From assembly GCA_016790815.1 (NCBI GenBank), contig JAEUOG010000010.1:1-64000 (forward strand): 64,000 bases of DNA. Direction: 5' to 3'. Shown piece after piece: positions 30,195 to 38,142 of this stretch. Position 1 is the first letter of the stretch; each line of letters opens with the position of its first letter. The notes beneath the pieces were generated by a model, which ran no database searches, was not told the origin of the DNA, and worked only from the letters and a program-made list of their open reading frames with translations. Position numbers and translations under genes: made by a program. The stretch is from Dechloromonas sp. (GTDB taxonomy: Bacteria; Pseudomonadota; Gammaproteobacteria; Burkholderiales; Rhodocyclaceae).

Positions 30195-30252
30195 ATCGCC
30201 CCCCTGTCGTCATTCTGGTGTTATGGCCAGTACTTTAGCACCAGCTCACATG

Positions 30253-30279
30253 AAAAACCCCGCCATTCGCGGGGTTTTT
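30253..30279 (-). terminator. Intrinsic terminator of the sox operon
   Basis: A perfect 11-bp stem (AAAAACCCCGC with GCGGGGTTTTT), loop CATTC, lies 19 bases beyond the rhodanese stop. T-runs on both strands. Confidence 0.92.
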
Positions 30280-30297
30280 CATTGCAGGAACACCAGT

Positions 30298-30912
30298 TTA
30301 GTGCGCGAAATACATCCTGGCCTTGTCGACCTTGTAGGTCCAGGGCAAACCGATGTTTTTCCAGCCATTGACGACGCGCTGACCAGCCTTCAGGCCGTCC
30401 TTGGCGGTATCACCTTCGAAGCCTTCGGCAACCGAATAGACCTTGCTGTAACCCGCCGCCTGCAGACGATCTGCAGCCTTGGAACTGCGATCACCAGAGC
30501 GGCAGATCAGGACCACCGGCGCATCCTTGCCCAGACCCATTGCCTTCATCCGGCGCTCGAGTTCTGGCACGAAGTCCTGATTCGGCTCCAGCTTGTACAT
30601 GTGGCGTTTGTCGTCCCAGTCGCTCCAGATTTCGGGATGCTCGACAAAGGGCACCAATGCGTCGACGTCGGTGGCCATACCGACGTATATCGCTTCCGCA
30701 CGGGTTCGCACGTCGAAGAGGGCAACCGCCTTCGGATCCTTCTTCTTCATGTCGTAGGCTTGTTGCGGCGTCAGGTAGAGCGCCTGCTTGGTGCGCTTGA
30801 TTTCCGGCAGTTTGTCCCAGTCGGTTGCGCCCGGCGCCCAGTCAGAAGCAAACGAGACGCTGGCGAAAGCAAGCAGGCTCGCAGCACAAAAAGTTTTCAG
30901 GTGCATTTTCAT
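30298..30912 (-). CDS. Periplasmic rhodanese-like protein
   Basis: 204 residues. A Sec signal (MKMHLKTFCAASLLAFASVSFA, cleaved after FA-S) sends it to the periplasm. A single rhodanese domain carries the active-site loop CRSGDRS, whose cysteine would hold a persulfide. An insertion (about 85-115, WSDWDDKRHMYKLEPN) is longer than in minimal rhodaneses. Its ATG overlaps the soxB stop (ATGA), making it the last gene of the sox operon. A role in handling sulfane sulfur for the Sox system is inferred from context. Confidence 0.88.
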   Translation of the reverse strand: MKMHLKTFCAASLLAFASVSFASDWAPGATDWDKLPEIKRTKQALYLTPQQAYDMKKKDPKAVALFDVRTRAEAIYVGMATDVDALVPFVEHPEIWSDWDDKRHMYKLEPNQDFVPELERRMKAMGLGKDAPVVLICRSGDRSSKAADRLQAAGYSKVYSVAEGFEGDTAKDGLKAGQRVVNGWKNIGLPWTYKVDKARMYFAH

Positions 30913-32633
30913 CAGGCAATCCCCGGATTGTTAGCGGCGCCCTTGAGCGTCGGCAGGTTGAGATTGACGGGCTTGACGGTCTTGATATCACGCAGATATT
31001 TGGCAACGACATCCCAGATTGGTTCGCCGGCGTTCTTGGCCTCTTCCGACACTGGAGCCCAGCCGGCAACCTTGTAGGTTTTGGCCGGATCGATGAGCTT
31101 GCCCTTGAGCATCATGTTCTGGATGCGGTTGCCCATCTTGGCGGTCGGATCGCAGGTCCACTGCAGGCCACCAACGCGCACCATGTCGCCGCCCTGCTGG
31201 TAGTACGGGTCCGGGTTGAAGAGGTTGTCGCAAATATCTTCGAGGACAGTCTTGATCATCTCGCCGCTCATATTGGTGACCGTCGTCCACGGATAGGTGA
31301 TCGCCGTCTGGTCGAGTACGTGTTCCATCAGGATGGGCTGCCCCGGCAATAGCGAAGTACCCCAGCGGAAGCCGGGCGAGAAGGCGATTTCGGCGTCCTT
31401 GACCTTCATCAGCGCATCGAGGATGACCTGGTCGAAGGTGCCGTTGAAGTTGCCACGGCGATACAGCGTGCCTTCGGAGATGGCCAGCTTTTCGTTGAGT
31501 TTGGACAGGTAGGGCGCACGGGCCTTGTCGATCAGCGTCTGCATGTCCTTGTCGGCCGGCAGCAGGTTGGCGAAGACGGGCAGCAGCTTGTATCGGAAGT
31601 CGGCAATCTTGCCGTTCTTGACGTCGAAATCGAGCACGCCAAGGTACTTGCCGTTGGAGCCGGCGTTGGTGACCAAGGTCTGGCCGCCGGCATTCTTGAC
31701 AACGACCGGGGCCGGCATGCCGTCATGGGTGTGGCCGCCGAGGATGGCGTCGATGCCTTTGACACGCGAAGCCATCTTGAGGTCGACGTCCATACCGTTG
31801 TGCGAGAGGAGGACAACGACCTGTGCGCCAGCGGCACGGGCTTCGTCGACGGTCTTCTGCATGTTCTCTTCCTGGATGCCGTAGCTCCAGTTCGGCACTT
31901 GCCAGCGCGGGTTGGCGATCGGCGTGTAGGGGAAGGCCTGGCCGATGATGGCGACCGGCACGCCGTTCATGTTCTTCATCACGAAGGGCTTGAAGACAGC
32001 GTCGCCGAAGTCGGTGGTCTTGACGTTCTGGGCGACGATGTCGATCTGGCCGGCGAAATCCTTTTCCTCGATTTCCTTGAGGCGGGTCTCACCGACGGTC
32101 GATTCCCAGTGCAGGGTCATGATGTTGACGCCGAGCGCCTTGCAGGCATCGACCATGTCTTGCGCGTTGGTCCACAGCGCCGTGCCGGAACCCTGCCAGG
32201 TGTCGCCGCCGTCGAGCAGCAGGGCGCCCGGGCGGGTCGCCTTCATGCGCTTGACTAGCGTCGCCAGGTGGGCGAAGCCGCCGACCTTGCCGTAGGTTTG
32301 CGCGGCATTTTCAAAATTCAGATAGGTGTAGGCATGGGCCTCGATGCTGTTCGGCTTGAAGCCGAAATGCTTGAGCAGGTTGTCGCCAACCAGATGCGGC
32401 ACCTTGCCAAACTGATCCCCAAAACCGAGATTGACGTTCGGCTCACGGAAGTAGATCGGCAGCAACTGGGCATGGCAGTCGGTGATGTGCAACAGGCTGA
32501 CATTGCCGAATTTCGGCAGATCGTAGAGTTTGGCGGCGCCTTTTTCGGCCAGTGCCAGTTCGCTGTGCAAGCTCATGCCACCGGCAGCGGCGACGGCCAT
32601 GACCTGGAGGAATTCGCGGCGATTCATGCTCAT
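30912..32633 (-). CDS. soxB: Thiosulfohydrolase SoxB
   Basis: 573 residues. SoxB hydrolyses the sulfate group from cysteine-S-sulfonate on SoxY in the periplasm, using two manganese ions. A Tat signal with NRREFLQVM precedes a metallophosphoesterase fold: HITDCHAQLLPIYFREP, LLDGGDTWQGSG, LLSHNGMDVDLKMA and ILGGHTHDGMP carry metal ligands. The C-terminal 5'-nucleotidase-like domain has INLSGEM-type NMSGEMIKTVLEDI. ATG at 32633 or the internal one at 32627 are both possible. A terminator-like hairpin separates it from soxX. Confidence 0.96.
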   Translation of the reverse strand: MSMNRREFLQVMAVAAAGGMSLHSELALAEKGAAKLYDLPKFGNVSLLHITDCHAQLLPIYFREPNVNLGFGDQFGKVPHLVGDNLLKHFGFKPNSIEAHAYTYLNFENAAQTYGKVGGFAHLATLVKRMKATRPGALLLDGGDTWQGSGTALWTNAQDMVDACKALGVNIMTLHWESTVGETRLKEIEEKDFAGQIDIVAQNVKTTDFGDAVFKPFVMKNMNGVPVAIIGQAFPYTPIANPRWQVPNWSYGIQEENMQKTVDEARAAGAQVVVLLSHNGMDVDLKMASRVKGIDAILGGHTHDGMPAPVVVKNAGGQTLVTNAGSNGKYLGVLDFDVKNGKIADFRYKLLPVFANLLPADKDMQTLIDKARAPYLSKLNEKLAISEGTLYRRGNFNGTFDQVILDALMKVKDAEIAFSPGFRWGTSLLPGQPILMEHVLDQTAITYPWTTVTNMSGEMIKTVLEDICDNLFNPDPYYQQGGDMVRVGGLQWTCDPTAKMGNRIQNMMLKGKLIDPAKTYKVAGWAPVSEEAKNAGEPIWDVVAKYLRDIKTVKPVNLNLPTLKGAANNPGIA

Positions 32634-32659
32634 GTGAGTTTCCTTGAAAACGGGATTTC

Positions 32660-32701
32660 GGCCGGGCCGAAAAAAGGCCCGGCCAGTTTCCCGGCCGGGC
32701 C
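32660..32701 (-). terminator. Three-arm hairpin between soxX and soxB (attenuator-like)
   Basis: On the minus strand GGCCCGGCC (32701-32693) pairs with GGCCGGGCC (32684-32676), followed by six T: an intrinsic terminator. A second GGCCCGGCC (32668-32660) just after the T-run can pair with the same middle arm, an alternative structure without terminator form. Whether it acts as a switch or a partial terminator is not known. Confidence 0.7.
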
Positions 32702-32711
32702 AAGACGCAAG

Positions 32712-33359
32712 TTAATCTTTATTGACCGGTGATTCCGGATCGATCAGGAAAGCCACGATGTGGGTGATCTGTTCCGGCGTCAGCCAGCTGTGCAGGCCAA
32801 AACGCGGCATGTTGGTACAGGCCGAGAAGGCATTGGAGTTGTAGATCTTGTCGTAAACGTACTTGATCGTATCGTCGTCCTTGCCGCGGATCTTGCCGAA
32901 TTCGCGCAGGCTGGGGCCAATGGTGCCAAAGGCGATTTCCTTCTTGGCCAGCTCGTGGCAGGCATAGCAGTTGCCGCCGCGAACACGACCTGCCGGGTCC
33001 GGCTGGATGAAGCCGATATGACCGCCCGTACCCACCGCGGCCAATTTCTCGCCTTCCTTCCAGTCGCCGATCAGCTTGCCGTCAACCGGGTAGCGGATGG
33101 TCGCGGCATTCAGCCTTTCCAGCTTCTCACCAATTTTGCGCGGCGGGTTGTCGCGATACTGCAGGCAGGTTTTCATCGTTTCGTCCTGCTCCAGACGCGT
33201 CATCCAGTACTTCGGATTGTCGGCCCGGAAGGAGGTGCGGAACATCTGCTCGGCATCCTTGGCATGTTTGCCACCCGGTGCTTCAACGGCTTTCTGGGCG
33301 AAGGCCGGGGCACCGACTGCTACGGTCAACCCGAAAAAAAGGGCAAATTTGAAATTCAT
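32712..33359 (-). CDS. soxX: Cytochrome c SoxX
   Basis: 215 residues from the ATG at 33359 (AAAGGGA upstream). SoxX is the electron-accepting heme subunit of SoxAX, which links thiosulfate oxidatively to SoxY. A Sec signal (FALFFGLTVAVGAPAFA) is followed by one heme motif CYACH (in GGNCYACHELAKKE), with an axial Met probably in ACTNMPRFG. The N-terminal extension before the heme is longer than in minimal SoxX. An earlier in-frame ATG at 33377 lacks a ribosome site. Confidence 0.93.
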   Translation of the reverse strand: MNFKFALFFGLTVAVGAPAFAQKAVEAPGGKHAKDAEQMFRTSFRADNPKYWMTRLEQDETMKTCLQYRDNPPRKIGEKLERLNAATIRYPVDGKLIGDWKEGEKLAAVGTGGHIGFIQPDPAGRVRGGNCYACHELAKKEIAFGTIGPSLREFGKIRGKDDDTIKYVYDKIYNSNAFSACTNMPRFGLHSWLTPEQITHIVAFLIDPESPVNKD

Positions 33360-33373
33360 GATCGTCCCTTTTC

Positions 33374-34189
33374 TCAACGCTTGATGCCCGGCGTTTCCAT
33401 GACGGTGCCGGTCGCAGTTTTTTGCAGATAGGTTTCCAGTGCCACGATCGAATCGGCCAGATAGGCCGGCTCAGGCCAGCGCGCCTGGCGCATGCAGTCG
33501 ATCAGGCGACGCTGCATGGTCCACACTGCCCCCTGAGACACCCGGTAAGACGGCCAGGTCTTCATCGCGAAACCGGCGCCATCCTTGGTCGTCAGGTTAC
33601 CGAGATCCTGCAGGCGGATACGCTTGCCTTCCTGACCGTGGCAGATCGAGCAGGAGAAATCCTGCGGGCCGGAGCGACGGTAGAAAATGTATTCGCCCAT
33701 TTTGGCCATCTTGGCTTCTTCGGGGTGGGTCGCCGGCGCATTGATCTTCATGCCGTTCGACTTGGCGCCAATGAAGGTCACCAGCGCCTCGATATCGGAA
33801 TCCTTGCCCGGACGGGAGAACCACTGCTTGGTCACCTCGGCTTGCGTAAAGCCTTGCAGCGTCACCATGCAATGGACAAGGCGGGACTCGACGTCCATGA
33901 CCTTGTTGGTGTCCTTGAAATACTTGGGCAGCGCGGCATAAGCGCCGTCCACCTTGCCCGGCCCCTGGCCGAGATCGCACTGCTCAAGCGAGGCATTCTT
34001 CGGGCCGCGCTTTTCAGCCCACAGGCCCTCGCCCTTTACTTCCAGCAGGTCGGCCGGATTGCCGTCGGCCAGCGCTTCGCGATATTTCGCAAGCTCGTCG
34101 GCCACCTTGCTATCTTGGGCCGCAACACCACCAGCAAAGGCAGCCAGCACGGCGGCCCCAACCAGCGTTTTCATCAAACGTCGGATCAT
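33374..34189 (-). CDS. soxA: Cytochrome c SoxA
   Basis: 271 residues. SoxA with SoxX forms the cysteine-S-sulfonate on the SoxY arm. A Sec signal ends AGGVAAQ. Only one CxxCH is present (CSICH, in QDFSCSICHGQEGK); the N-terminal site is reduced to a cysteine pair (LEQCDLG, LVHCMVT), so this is the monoheme type. The catalytic heme-ligand cysteine appears in the conserved DCMRQARWPEP. GGAGG precedes the ATG at 34189. A strong hairpin lies between soxZ and soxA. Confidence 0.95.
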   Translation of the reverse strand: MIRRLMKTLVGAAVLAAFAGGVAAQDSKVADELAKYREALADGNPADLLEVKGEGLWAEKRGPKNASLEQCDLGQGPGKVDGAYAALPKYFKDTNKVMDVESRLVHCMVTLQGFTQAEVTKQWFSRPGKDSDIEALVTFIGAKSNGMKINAPATHPEEAKMAKMGEYIFYRRSGPQDFSCSICHGQEGKRIRLQDLGNLTTKDGAGFAMKTWPSYRVSQGAVWTMQRRLIDCMRQARWPEPAYLADSIVALETYLQKTATGTVMETPGIKR

Positions 34190-34215
34190 TGATTACTCCT
34201 CCACGGGGCAAAAAC

Positions 34216-34251
34216 TACGGCAGCGGCGGTCTGCGCCGCCTGGCTGCCGTA
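34216..34251 (-). terminator. Hairpin with T-run between soxZ and soxA
   Basis: TACGGCAGC-GGCGG pairs with CCGCC-TG-GCTGCCGTA (14 bp, one 2-base bulge). On the minus strand it is followed by GTTTTTG and then the soxA ribosome site, so it could act as a partial terminator or mRNA-stabilising stem. Confidence 0.6.
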
Positions 34252-34261
34252 TCACGCGCTA

Positions 34262-34573
34262 TCAGTTGATGGCCGCTTCGTCGGTGCGGGAATCGCCCTT
34301 GTTGTCCTTCCAGCTCACCGTGATCTTGTCGCCCTTGGCGCCGCCCTTGAACTTGAAAGCCAGGTACGGGTTCTTGGACACGGACGGCCCGAAATCGCTG
34401 GTCAGCACGACCTTGTCGCCATGCTTGGCAACCAGTTCGGTGATGAACCACCCCGGCACGATGGCGCCAGCGGCGTCCTTGCGCTGGCCAGTTTCCATTT
34501 CGTGGCTGACCAGAACCTTCACTTCGGTAACGCCGTCCTTGCTGGCGGCACGGATTTTCATTGGATTGCCCAT
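34262..34573 (-). CDS. soxZ: Sulfur carrier partner SoxZ
   Basis: 103 residues with no signal peptide, as expected: SoxZ is carried to the periplasm with Tat-exported SoxY. The immunoglobulin-like fold is recognisable from GNPMKIRAASKDGVTEVKVL (in parts), VSHEMETGQRKDAAG and the C-terminal DNKGDSRTDEAAIN. It forms the SoxYZ heterodimer that carries all intermediates of thiosulfate oxidation. A 122-bp imperfect palindrome separates it from soxY. Confidence 0.95.
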   Translation of the reverse strand: MGNPMKIRAASKDGVTEVKVLVSHEMETGQRKDAAGAIVPGWFITELVAKHGDKVVLTSDFGPSVSKNPYLAFKFKGGAKGDKITVSWKDNKGDSRTDEAAIN

Positions 34574-34600
34574 GTTTCTATCTCCTTAAATTCAATATGG

Positions 34601-34722
34601 AAAACGGGAGGAAAGGCGTAGCGAGCGATGGCAGAGCAAGGCGCGACCTGGAGACAGTGCAAATTGCACGGCGACCGGGCGTAACGCAGCTATGCCGAGC
34701 GCAGTAGCCTTGACCCCGTTTT
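34601..34722. repeat. 122-bp imperfect palindrome between soxY and soxZ
   Basis: The ends AAAACGGG (34601) and CCCGTTTT (to 34722) are perfect inverted repeats. Interior pairs include AAGGC/GCCTT and a central GTGCAA-A-TTGCAC, and the halves remain similar along their length. The right end overlaps the soxY stop codon. It resembles a MITE or large REP-type hairpin; no second copy was seen in this window. Confidence 0.65.
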
Positions 34723-35188
34723 AGCCGCCGCAGCCGCCGAGAGTTACCTTGATTTCCTTGGTGGCCATGAAGAACTTGCCATCCGATTTGACCAGCGCGT
34801 AGATGTTCGAGGTCTGGCCCATCTTGACGCGGGTCTGGACATTGGCTTCGGTGCCTTCCGGCAGGACGAAGGAAGCGGCCAGCGCGTTCGGGTTTTTCTC
34901 GATCAGGATGGCGACCATGGTCACGTTCGGCAGCGTGGAAGCCACACCAACCGGCACAACGGCGCCGTTTTCGGCGATATCCGGACCGGTAACCTGAACA
35001 TCCTTGCTATCGGTCGTGCCAGCGACACCCAGTGCCTTCAGCGTATCGGCCATGCTCTTGGCGTCAAAGGCAGCTTTGTTCCAGTCAGCCAGGGCCATTC
35101 CCGGGGTGATGATGCCAGCGGCAGCCAGCATGCCCAGCAGGGCGGCGCCGGAGCCGGATTTCAGTACGGTGCGACGTTGATTGTTCAT
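34721..35188 (-). CDS. soxY: Sulfur carrier protein SoxY
   Basis: 155 residues. A Tat signal (QRRTVLKSGSG followed by a hydrophobic stretch ending GMALA) exports it. The mature protein ends in the swinging arm LGGCGG, whose cysteine carries the sulfur substrate through SoxAX, SoxB and SoxCD. This C-terminus is complete even though the stop codon lies inside the palindrome that follows. The next upstream gene soxD ends 25 bases before its start. Confidence 0.96.
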   Translation of the reverse strand: MNNQRRTVLKSGSGAALLGMLAAAGIITPGMALADWNKAAFDAKSMADTLKALGVAGTTDSKDVQVTGPDIAENGAVVPVGVASTLPNVTMVAILIEKNPNALAASFVLPEGTEANVQTRVKMGQTSNIYALVKSDGKFFMATKEIKVTLGGCGG

Positions 35189-35213
35189 GACTTCTCCTCT
35201 GTAGAAATTTGAA

Positions 35214-36260
35214 TTACTTGGAACCGGAGAGGATCCACTTCACCAATGTGGTGATGTCCTCGTCCTTGAGATGACCATTCGGCGGCATCGGGATCGAACC
35301 CCAGACGCCCTGACCACCGGCCTTGACCTTGGCGATCAGGCGGGATTCGGCATCCGTCTGATCCTTGTAGCGGGCGACGACCTCGCTGTAGCCAGGGCCG
35401 ACGATCTTGCTCTTCATGCCGTGGCAGGCCATGCAGCCGCTCTTCGTCGCCAGATCCAGCGTGCCGGCATCGGCAGCCTTTTTGGCGGCCTCTGGGCCGA
35501 GCGTCTGGGTACCGCGGACAGGACCGAATGAACGGTTCTGATCCCGCAGTTCGCCGTGCGCCGTGCGGGCGTAATCCGGCAGGGTCGAGCCGATCTGCAC
35601 TTCTGGCTTGCAGTTCTTCATGCAGACCTTGTTTGCCGTATCCGGCTTGCCGCCATTGCCGATGCCCCCCTTCTTGGCAGGCGCACCCGGCCACATGCCA
35701 TGGTCGGTGGTCATGCCATTACGGTTGGGCAGCAGCTTCTGCACGTCGGCAATATTCTTGTCGGACAACGTGAAGTCAGCCGGCACGATTTCCTGCAGGT
35801 TGAGCAGATAGGCCAGGATGGCGTAAACCTCGTCCGCCTTCAGCGACTTCGGCGCCGTCCAAGGCATGGCGCGCTGGATGTAGTCGAAGACCGTCGAAAT
35901 CGTCGCCACCTTGGTGAAGGTCGTACGCTGTGGCAGCTCACCTGAAGACAGCCCCTTGACGTTGCCGGTCTTGATGTCATCCTTGGTCGTGCCGCCGGCG
36001 AGCGGCGTAAAGACCTCGTTCGACTCGCCGAAGGAGCCATGGCAGGAGGCGCACTTTTCCTCAAACACCTCATTGCCGCGCTCGACACTGCCCGATCCCT
36101 TGGGCAGGCCCTTGAAGTCCGGGCGCACGTCGATGTCCCAAGCCTTCACTTCGGCCGGGGTCGCCGGACGGCCGACGCCCTGATACTTGTCGAAGGCGAA
36201 TGCTGCGGTCGACGCGGAAAACAGGGCAAAAACGAGAATGGTCTTAGAGAACCTGAACAT
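35214..36260 (-). CDS. soxD: Diheme cytochrome c SoxD
   Basis: 348 residues from the ATG at 36260. It is the electron-transfer subunit of sulfane dehydrogenase SoxCD. A Sec signal (ILVFALFSASTAAFA) is followed by two c-heme motifs, CASCH (N-terminal domain) and CMACH (C-terminal domain), each in a class I cytochrome fold. An extra pair CMKNCKP lies between them. The start overlaps the end of soxC by 17 bases, supporting this ATG over an earlier one inside soxC. A copy of TGCTGCGGTCGAC lies within the signal-peptide region at 36201. Confidence 0.94.
   Translation of the reverse strand: MFRFSKTILVFALFSASTAAFAFDKYQGVGRPATPAEVKAWDIDVRPDFKGLPKGSGSVERGNEVFEEKCASCHGSFGESNEVFTPLAGGTTKDDIKTGNVKGLSSGELPQRTTFTKVATISTVFDYIQRAMPWTAPKSLKADEVYAILAYLLNLQEIVPADFTLSDKNIADVQKLLPNRNGMTTDHGMWPGAPAKKGGIGNGGKPDTANKVCMKNCKPEVQIGSTLPDYARTAHGELRDQNRSFGPVRGTQTLGPEAAKKAADAGTLDLATKSGCMACHGMKSKIVGPGYSEVVARYKDQTDAESRLIAKVKAGGQGVWGSIPMPPNGHLKDEDITTLVKWILSGSK
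36201..36213 (+). repeat. Copy of recurring CTGCGGTCGAC motif (inside soxD)
   Basis: TGCTGCGGTCGAC, antisense within the poorly conserved signal-peptide part of soxD. One of nine exact copies of the 11-mer. Confidence 0.55.
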
Positions 36261-37590
36261 TGCTGACCTCCCCGCTTTCGATGACTTTCCAGGACTGGAT
36301 GGCGTTGTTGTGATAAATCGACTTGGTGCCGCGTACCTTGCGCAGCTGACCATAGGTCGGCTGGACGAAACCGGTTTCGTCCATGGCACGCGACTGCAGG
36401 ATGGCCGGCGAGCCGTCCCACACCCAGTCGACGTTGAAGCGCGTCAGCGCCTTGTTCTGCACCGGCCCCTCGATGCGCGCCGTTTTCCAGTTGATGCCGC
36501 CGTCAAACGAAACATCAACCTGCTTGATCCTTCCACGCCCCGACCAGGCCAGGCCGGATACGTTGAAGAAGCCCTTGTCAAGCAGCGTCTGGCCGCCGGA
36601 CGGCGTGGTGATCACCGACTTGGCCTCCTGAATCGAGCTGTACTGGCGATGCTGGCCGCTCGGCAGGAGGTCGATGTAATGCACCGCCTCATCCTTGGTC
36701 GCATACGGCTTGTCGCCGACTTCGATGCGGCGCAGCCACTTGACCCACGACACGCCCTGCACGCCCGGCACGACGAGGCGCAGCGGGTAGCCGTTTTCCG
36801 GCCGCAGCATTTCGCCGTTCTGGCCGTAGGCGACAAAGACTTCGCCGGATTCGACCATTTCCATCGGGATGGTGCGCGTCATCGACGAACCATCGGCACC
36901 TTCGGCCAGCACGTAACGGGCCTTCTTGTAATCGACGCCGCAATCCTCCAGCAGCACCTTGAGCGGCACGCCGGTGAACTCGGAGCAGGAGAGCATGCCG
37001 TGGGTGTATTGCACGGTCGGCACGGCGACGTTGCCCCACTCCAGCCCGGTATTGGCGCCGCATTCGATGAAATGGATGCGCGACACGGACGGCAGGCGCA
37101 TCAGCTCGTCGAGCGTATAAACCTTGGCCTTCTTGAGCAACGAGTCATCCGAGCCATTGACCATCAGGCGATGCTTGGACGGATCGATGTCGTGCCAACC
37201 CTGGTGATGGCGCTCGAAGTGCAGACCAGACGGCGTGATGATGCCGAACAGACCCTGCAGCGGTGCAAACGACACAGAAGCACCGCCAACGCGGGCGAGG
37301 CCCGGCGATTCACGACGCAGCAACTGGCTTTCGAACTTCGACGGCATGCCGTACGGGTTGGTCGCAACCGGCAGGCCGAGCGACGTCGTCCACGCCGGGT
37401 TTTCGAGAATGTTCGGATCGCCCTCGGCAGCCCGAACCAGCTTCGGTGCGGCCAGCGCCGCTCCCGCCACAAGGAAGCTCTTGCGCAGGAAGTCGCGACG
37501 GCCGCTACCAACGGCCTTGACCTGCTCTTCCGACAGGAAGTTCTCCGGAGCAGGCCGCAAACGCCCCGGTTGTTTCACGATGTCACCCAT
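36244..37590 (-). CDS. soxC: Sulfane dehydrogenase, molybdenum subunit SoxC
   Basis: 448 residues. It belongs to the sulfite-oxidase family and uses a molybdenum cofactor to oxidise sulfane sulfur on SoxY by six electrons. A Tat signal with GRRDFLRKS is present. The cofactor cysteine is in GMLSCSEFTGVP, and the dimerisation domain with WSGRGRIKQVDVSFDGG follows. Its presence means complete thiosulfate oxidation without obligatory sulfur globules. It starts 18 bases after the regulator stop. Confidence 0.95.
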   Translation of the reverse strand: MGDIVKQPGRLRPAPENFLSEEQVKAVGSGRRDFLRKSFLVAGAALAAPKLVRAAEGDPNILENPAWTTSLGLPVATNPYGMPSKFESQLLRRESPGLARVGGASVSFAPLQGLFGIITPSGLHFERHHQGWHDIDPSKHRLMVNGSDDSLLKKAKVYTLDELMRLPSVSRIHFIECGANTGLEWGNVAVPTVQYTHGMLSCSEFTGVPLKVLLEDCGVDYKKARYVLAEGADGSSMTRTIPMEMVESGEVFVAYGQNGEMLRPENGYPLRLVVPGVQGVSWVKWLRRIEVGDKPYATKDEAVHYIDLLPSGQHRQYSSIQEAKSVITTPSGGQTLLDKGFFNVSGLAWSGRGRIKQVDVSFDGGINWKTARIEGPVQNKALTRFNVDWVWDGSPAILQSRAMDETGFVQPTYGQLRKVRGTKSIYHNNAIQSWKVIESGEVSNVQVL

Positions 37591-37608
37591 ATGGACAAAC
37601 CCCTCTGA

Positions 37609-37953
37609 TTATTTGATGTCGTTACTGCGATTCACCGGCGCCACCCCCAGCTGATCGCCCAGATCACGGCTTGCCACCGTGATGCTGACCGTGCGGCAGA
37701 TGTCGACGAAATTCGGATCGACGACCCGATAGAAAACCGTGCTGCCCTCCCGCCGCCGGTCGACCACACCGGCCCGGTACAGGATGTTGAGATGCCGCGA
37801 GATGTTGGCTTGCGTCAGGCCAATCTTTTCCACGACTTCGTGGACGGGTCGTTCCTCGGCGCACAAACAGGAGAGAATGCGCAAACGCGTCGGATCGGCC
37901 AGCAATCCGAAGTAATGCGCCACCTGCTCGAATACCTGTAAAGTCTCGTCCAT
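37609..37953 (-). CDS. ArsR/SmtB-family regulator of the sox operon
   Basis: 114 residues from the ATG at 37953. A winged helix with recognition helix IGLTQANISRHLNILYRAG and wing RREGSTVFYRVV. Three cysteines lie at 29, 31 (LSCLCAEE) and 86 (VDICRTV); their places resemble the persulfide-sensing pair of SqrR/BigR-type regulators, so it may respond to reactive sulfur. It is the first gene of the sox operon and lies divergent to the flavocytochrome genes. A perfect FNR box lies about ten bases before the ATG. An upstream in-frame ATG at 37998 would place the box inside the gene and is less likely. Confidence 0.87.
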   Translation of the reverse strand: MDETLQVFEQVAHYFGLLADPTRLRILSCLCAEERPVHEVVEKIGLTQANISRHLNILYRAGVVDRRREGSTVFYRVVDPNFVDICRTVSITVASRDLGDQLGVAPVNRSNDIK

Positions 37954-37962
37954 ACCGTTCTT

Positions 37963-37976
37963 TTGATTTCTATCAA
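37963..37976 (-). promoter_or_regulatory. Perfect FNR/ANR box over the sox regulator start
   Basis: TTGATTTCTATCAA matches TTGAT-N4-ATCAA exactly. It lies between the predicted -10 element (37984-37989) and the regulator ATG, over the likely transcription start, a position that suggests anaerobic repression. Confidence 0.6.
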
Positions 37977-37983
37977 GAATCAC

Positions 37984-38010
37984 TGTATAACTCAGCACTT
38001 ATATAGTCAA
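37984..38010 (-). promoter_or_regulatory. Predicted promoter of the sox regulator/operon
   Basis: On the minus strand TTGACT (38010-38005) and TATACA (37989-37984) are spaced 15 bp. The spacing is short but the hexamers are good. Transcription would start at the edge of the FNR box. Confidence 0.45.
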
Positions 38011-38043
38011 CTACTAATATTGTTGCGGCGCAGCATGCAATTT

Positions 38044-38069
38044 GTGCAAAAGGCCTATAACCTTTGCAC
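38044..38069. promoter_or_regulatory. Operator-like inverted repeat in the sox/fcc divergent region
   Basis: GTGCAAA (38044-38050) and TTTGCAC (38063-38069) are perfect 7-bp arms, extended by GG/CC inside. Half-site centres are 19 bp apart, about two helical turns. It is a candidate site for the ArsR-type regulator. Confidence 0.4.
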
Positions 38070-38142
38070 TAGGCTGAAATCGGCAATTGGACATAATTTT
38101 GGCTATATGTGGCGTATCGACAACACTTGAGGAGATGTCTCG

